Origin: Rugamonas aquatica
GTDB taxonomy: Bacteria; Pseudomonadota; Gammaproteobacteria; Burkholderiales; Burkholderiaceae_D
Assembly (NCBI RefSeq): GCF_009380215.1
Contig: NZ_WHUG01000004.1
Coordinates: forward strand, 62,001-126,000
DNA length: 64,000 nt
Direction: 5' to 3'
Numbering within the stretch: position 1 is the stretch's first letter; each line of letters starts with the position of its first letter. Position numbers and translations under genes: made by a program. This document shows positions 63,806 through 64,000 of the stretch, in pieces. Below the pieces are notes generated by a model that saw nothing but the letters and a program-made list of their open reading frames with translations, ran no database searches and was not told the origin of the DNA.

Positions 63806-64000
63806 ATGCAAACTTCGATCATACAAGCCGACGTCCGAGCAGCGTCCGGTAAGCTGGTACTCAGTATGGCAAGCACACCGGAAGAGCTGCGCGAAGTACA
63901 GCGCCTGCGCTACAAGGTGTTCATCGAAACAATGGGATTGAGTTCGCTGGTCCGCGAGGATGGCCTGGACAGCGACGAATTCGACGAGCACTGCGATCAC
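63806..64000 (+). CDS. OlsB-like GNAT N-acyltransferase, N-terminal part (3' end outside window)
   Basis: The first 65 residues of a protein cut by the window end. EELREVQRLRYKVFIETMG and the DGLDSDEFDEHCDH segment match ornithine-acyl-ACP N-acyltransferases (OlsB) and related hemolysin-type acyltransferases. OlsB makes lyso-ornithine lipid, a phosphorus-free membrane lipid. ATG 63806 is preceded by AAAGGATG. The Pho-box-like repeats upstream fit control by phosphate limitation. Without the C-terminal part the precise acceptor is unproven. Confidence 0.8.
   Translation, partial: MQTSIIQADVRAASGKLVLSMASTPEELREVQRLRYKVFIETMGLSSLVREDGLDSDEFDEHCDH

Overview
The window is high-GC, densely coded chromosomal DNA. 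Gene content and order suggest a betaproteobacterium of the Oxalobacteraceae (Massilia/Duganella/Janthinobacterium type). Pointers are hemY followed by ppa, a PEP-CTERM protein, a GlnB-type PII protein, a fused glutamine-dependent NAD synthetase, the ftsK-lolA-rarA-serS block, many c-di-GMP and hybrid-kinase proteins, and an alanine/lysine/proline-rich H1-like protein. The genus is inferred from style, not from a marker-gene comparison.

Layout. 1-8.2 kb: end of hemY, a DUF899 gene with a small partner, ppa, a Crp/Fnr-like regulator, a PEP-CTERM protein, a GNAT protein, nadE and glnB. 8.2-16.3 kb: a sulfate-ester gene set (arylsulfotransferase, TonB-dependent receptor, Tat-exported Cys-type sulfatase). 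It is followed on the other strand by a GNAT gene and a secreted glycosidase-like/SUMF1 fusion that lacks the FGE cysteines. 16.3-28.6 kb: TRIC channel, smr and trxB, then ftsK, lolA, rarA, a diguanylate cyclase, an alpha/beta hydrolase, a lipoprotein, and a DUF2917/MocR divergent pair. 28.7-33.2 kb: a complete-looking group II intron in the leader of serS, then serS and two identical tRNA-Ser(CGA) genes.

33.2-45.3 kb is the accessory part. It holds an orphan PAAR protein, a SEC-C protein, several small secreted or membrane proteins and two AT-richer runs of orphan genes. The runs lie at about 36.2-37.9 kb on the plus strand and 42.7-45.3 kb on the minus strand, separated by a large hybrid histidine kinase. 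In these runs a degenerate repeat with a GGCCAAAAGC core lies between the genes, always in the same orientation as the genes.

45.5-64 kb: a secreted M16 peptidase pair (one active, one lacking the zinc site), a thioesterase-KTSC-SET-MgtC run, a CHASE/PAS/GGDEF/EAL protein, a Tat-exported flavin amine oxidase followed by an exported RidA, a spermidine synthase-like protein, a degenerate GGDEF protein and ppx. A coupled set follows: solute-binding protein, hybrid kinase (probably starting at ATT) and single-domain response regulator. The window ends with the H1-like protein and the start of an OlsB-like acyltransferase preceded by PhoB-type direct repeats.

The most informative findings are the intron in the serS leader, the repeat-punctuated small-gene array, the Pho-box-like array before the OlsB-like gene, the ATT start, and the cysteine-less SUMF1 fusion beside a sulfatase that needs maturation.
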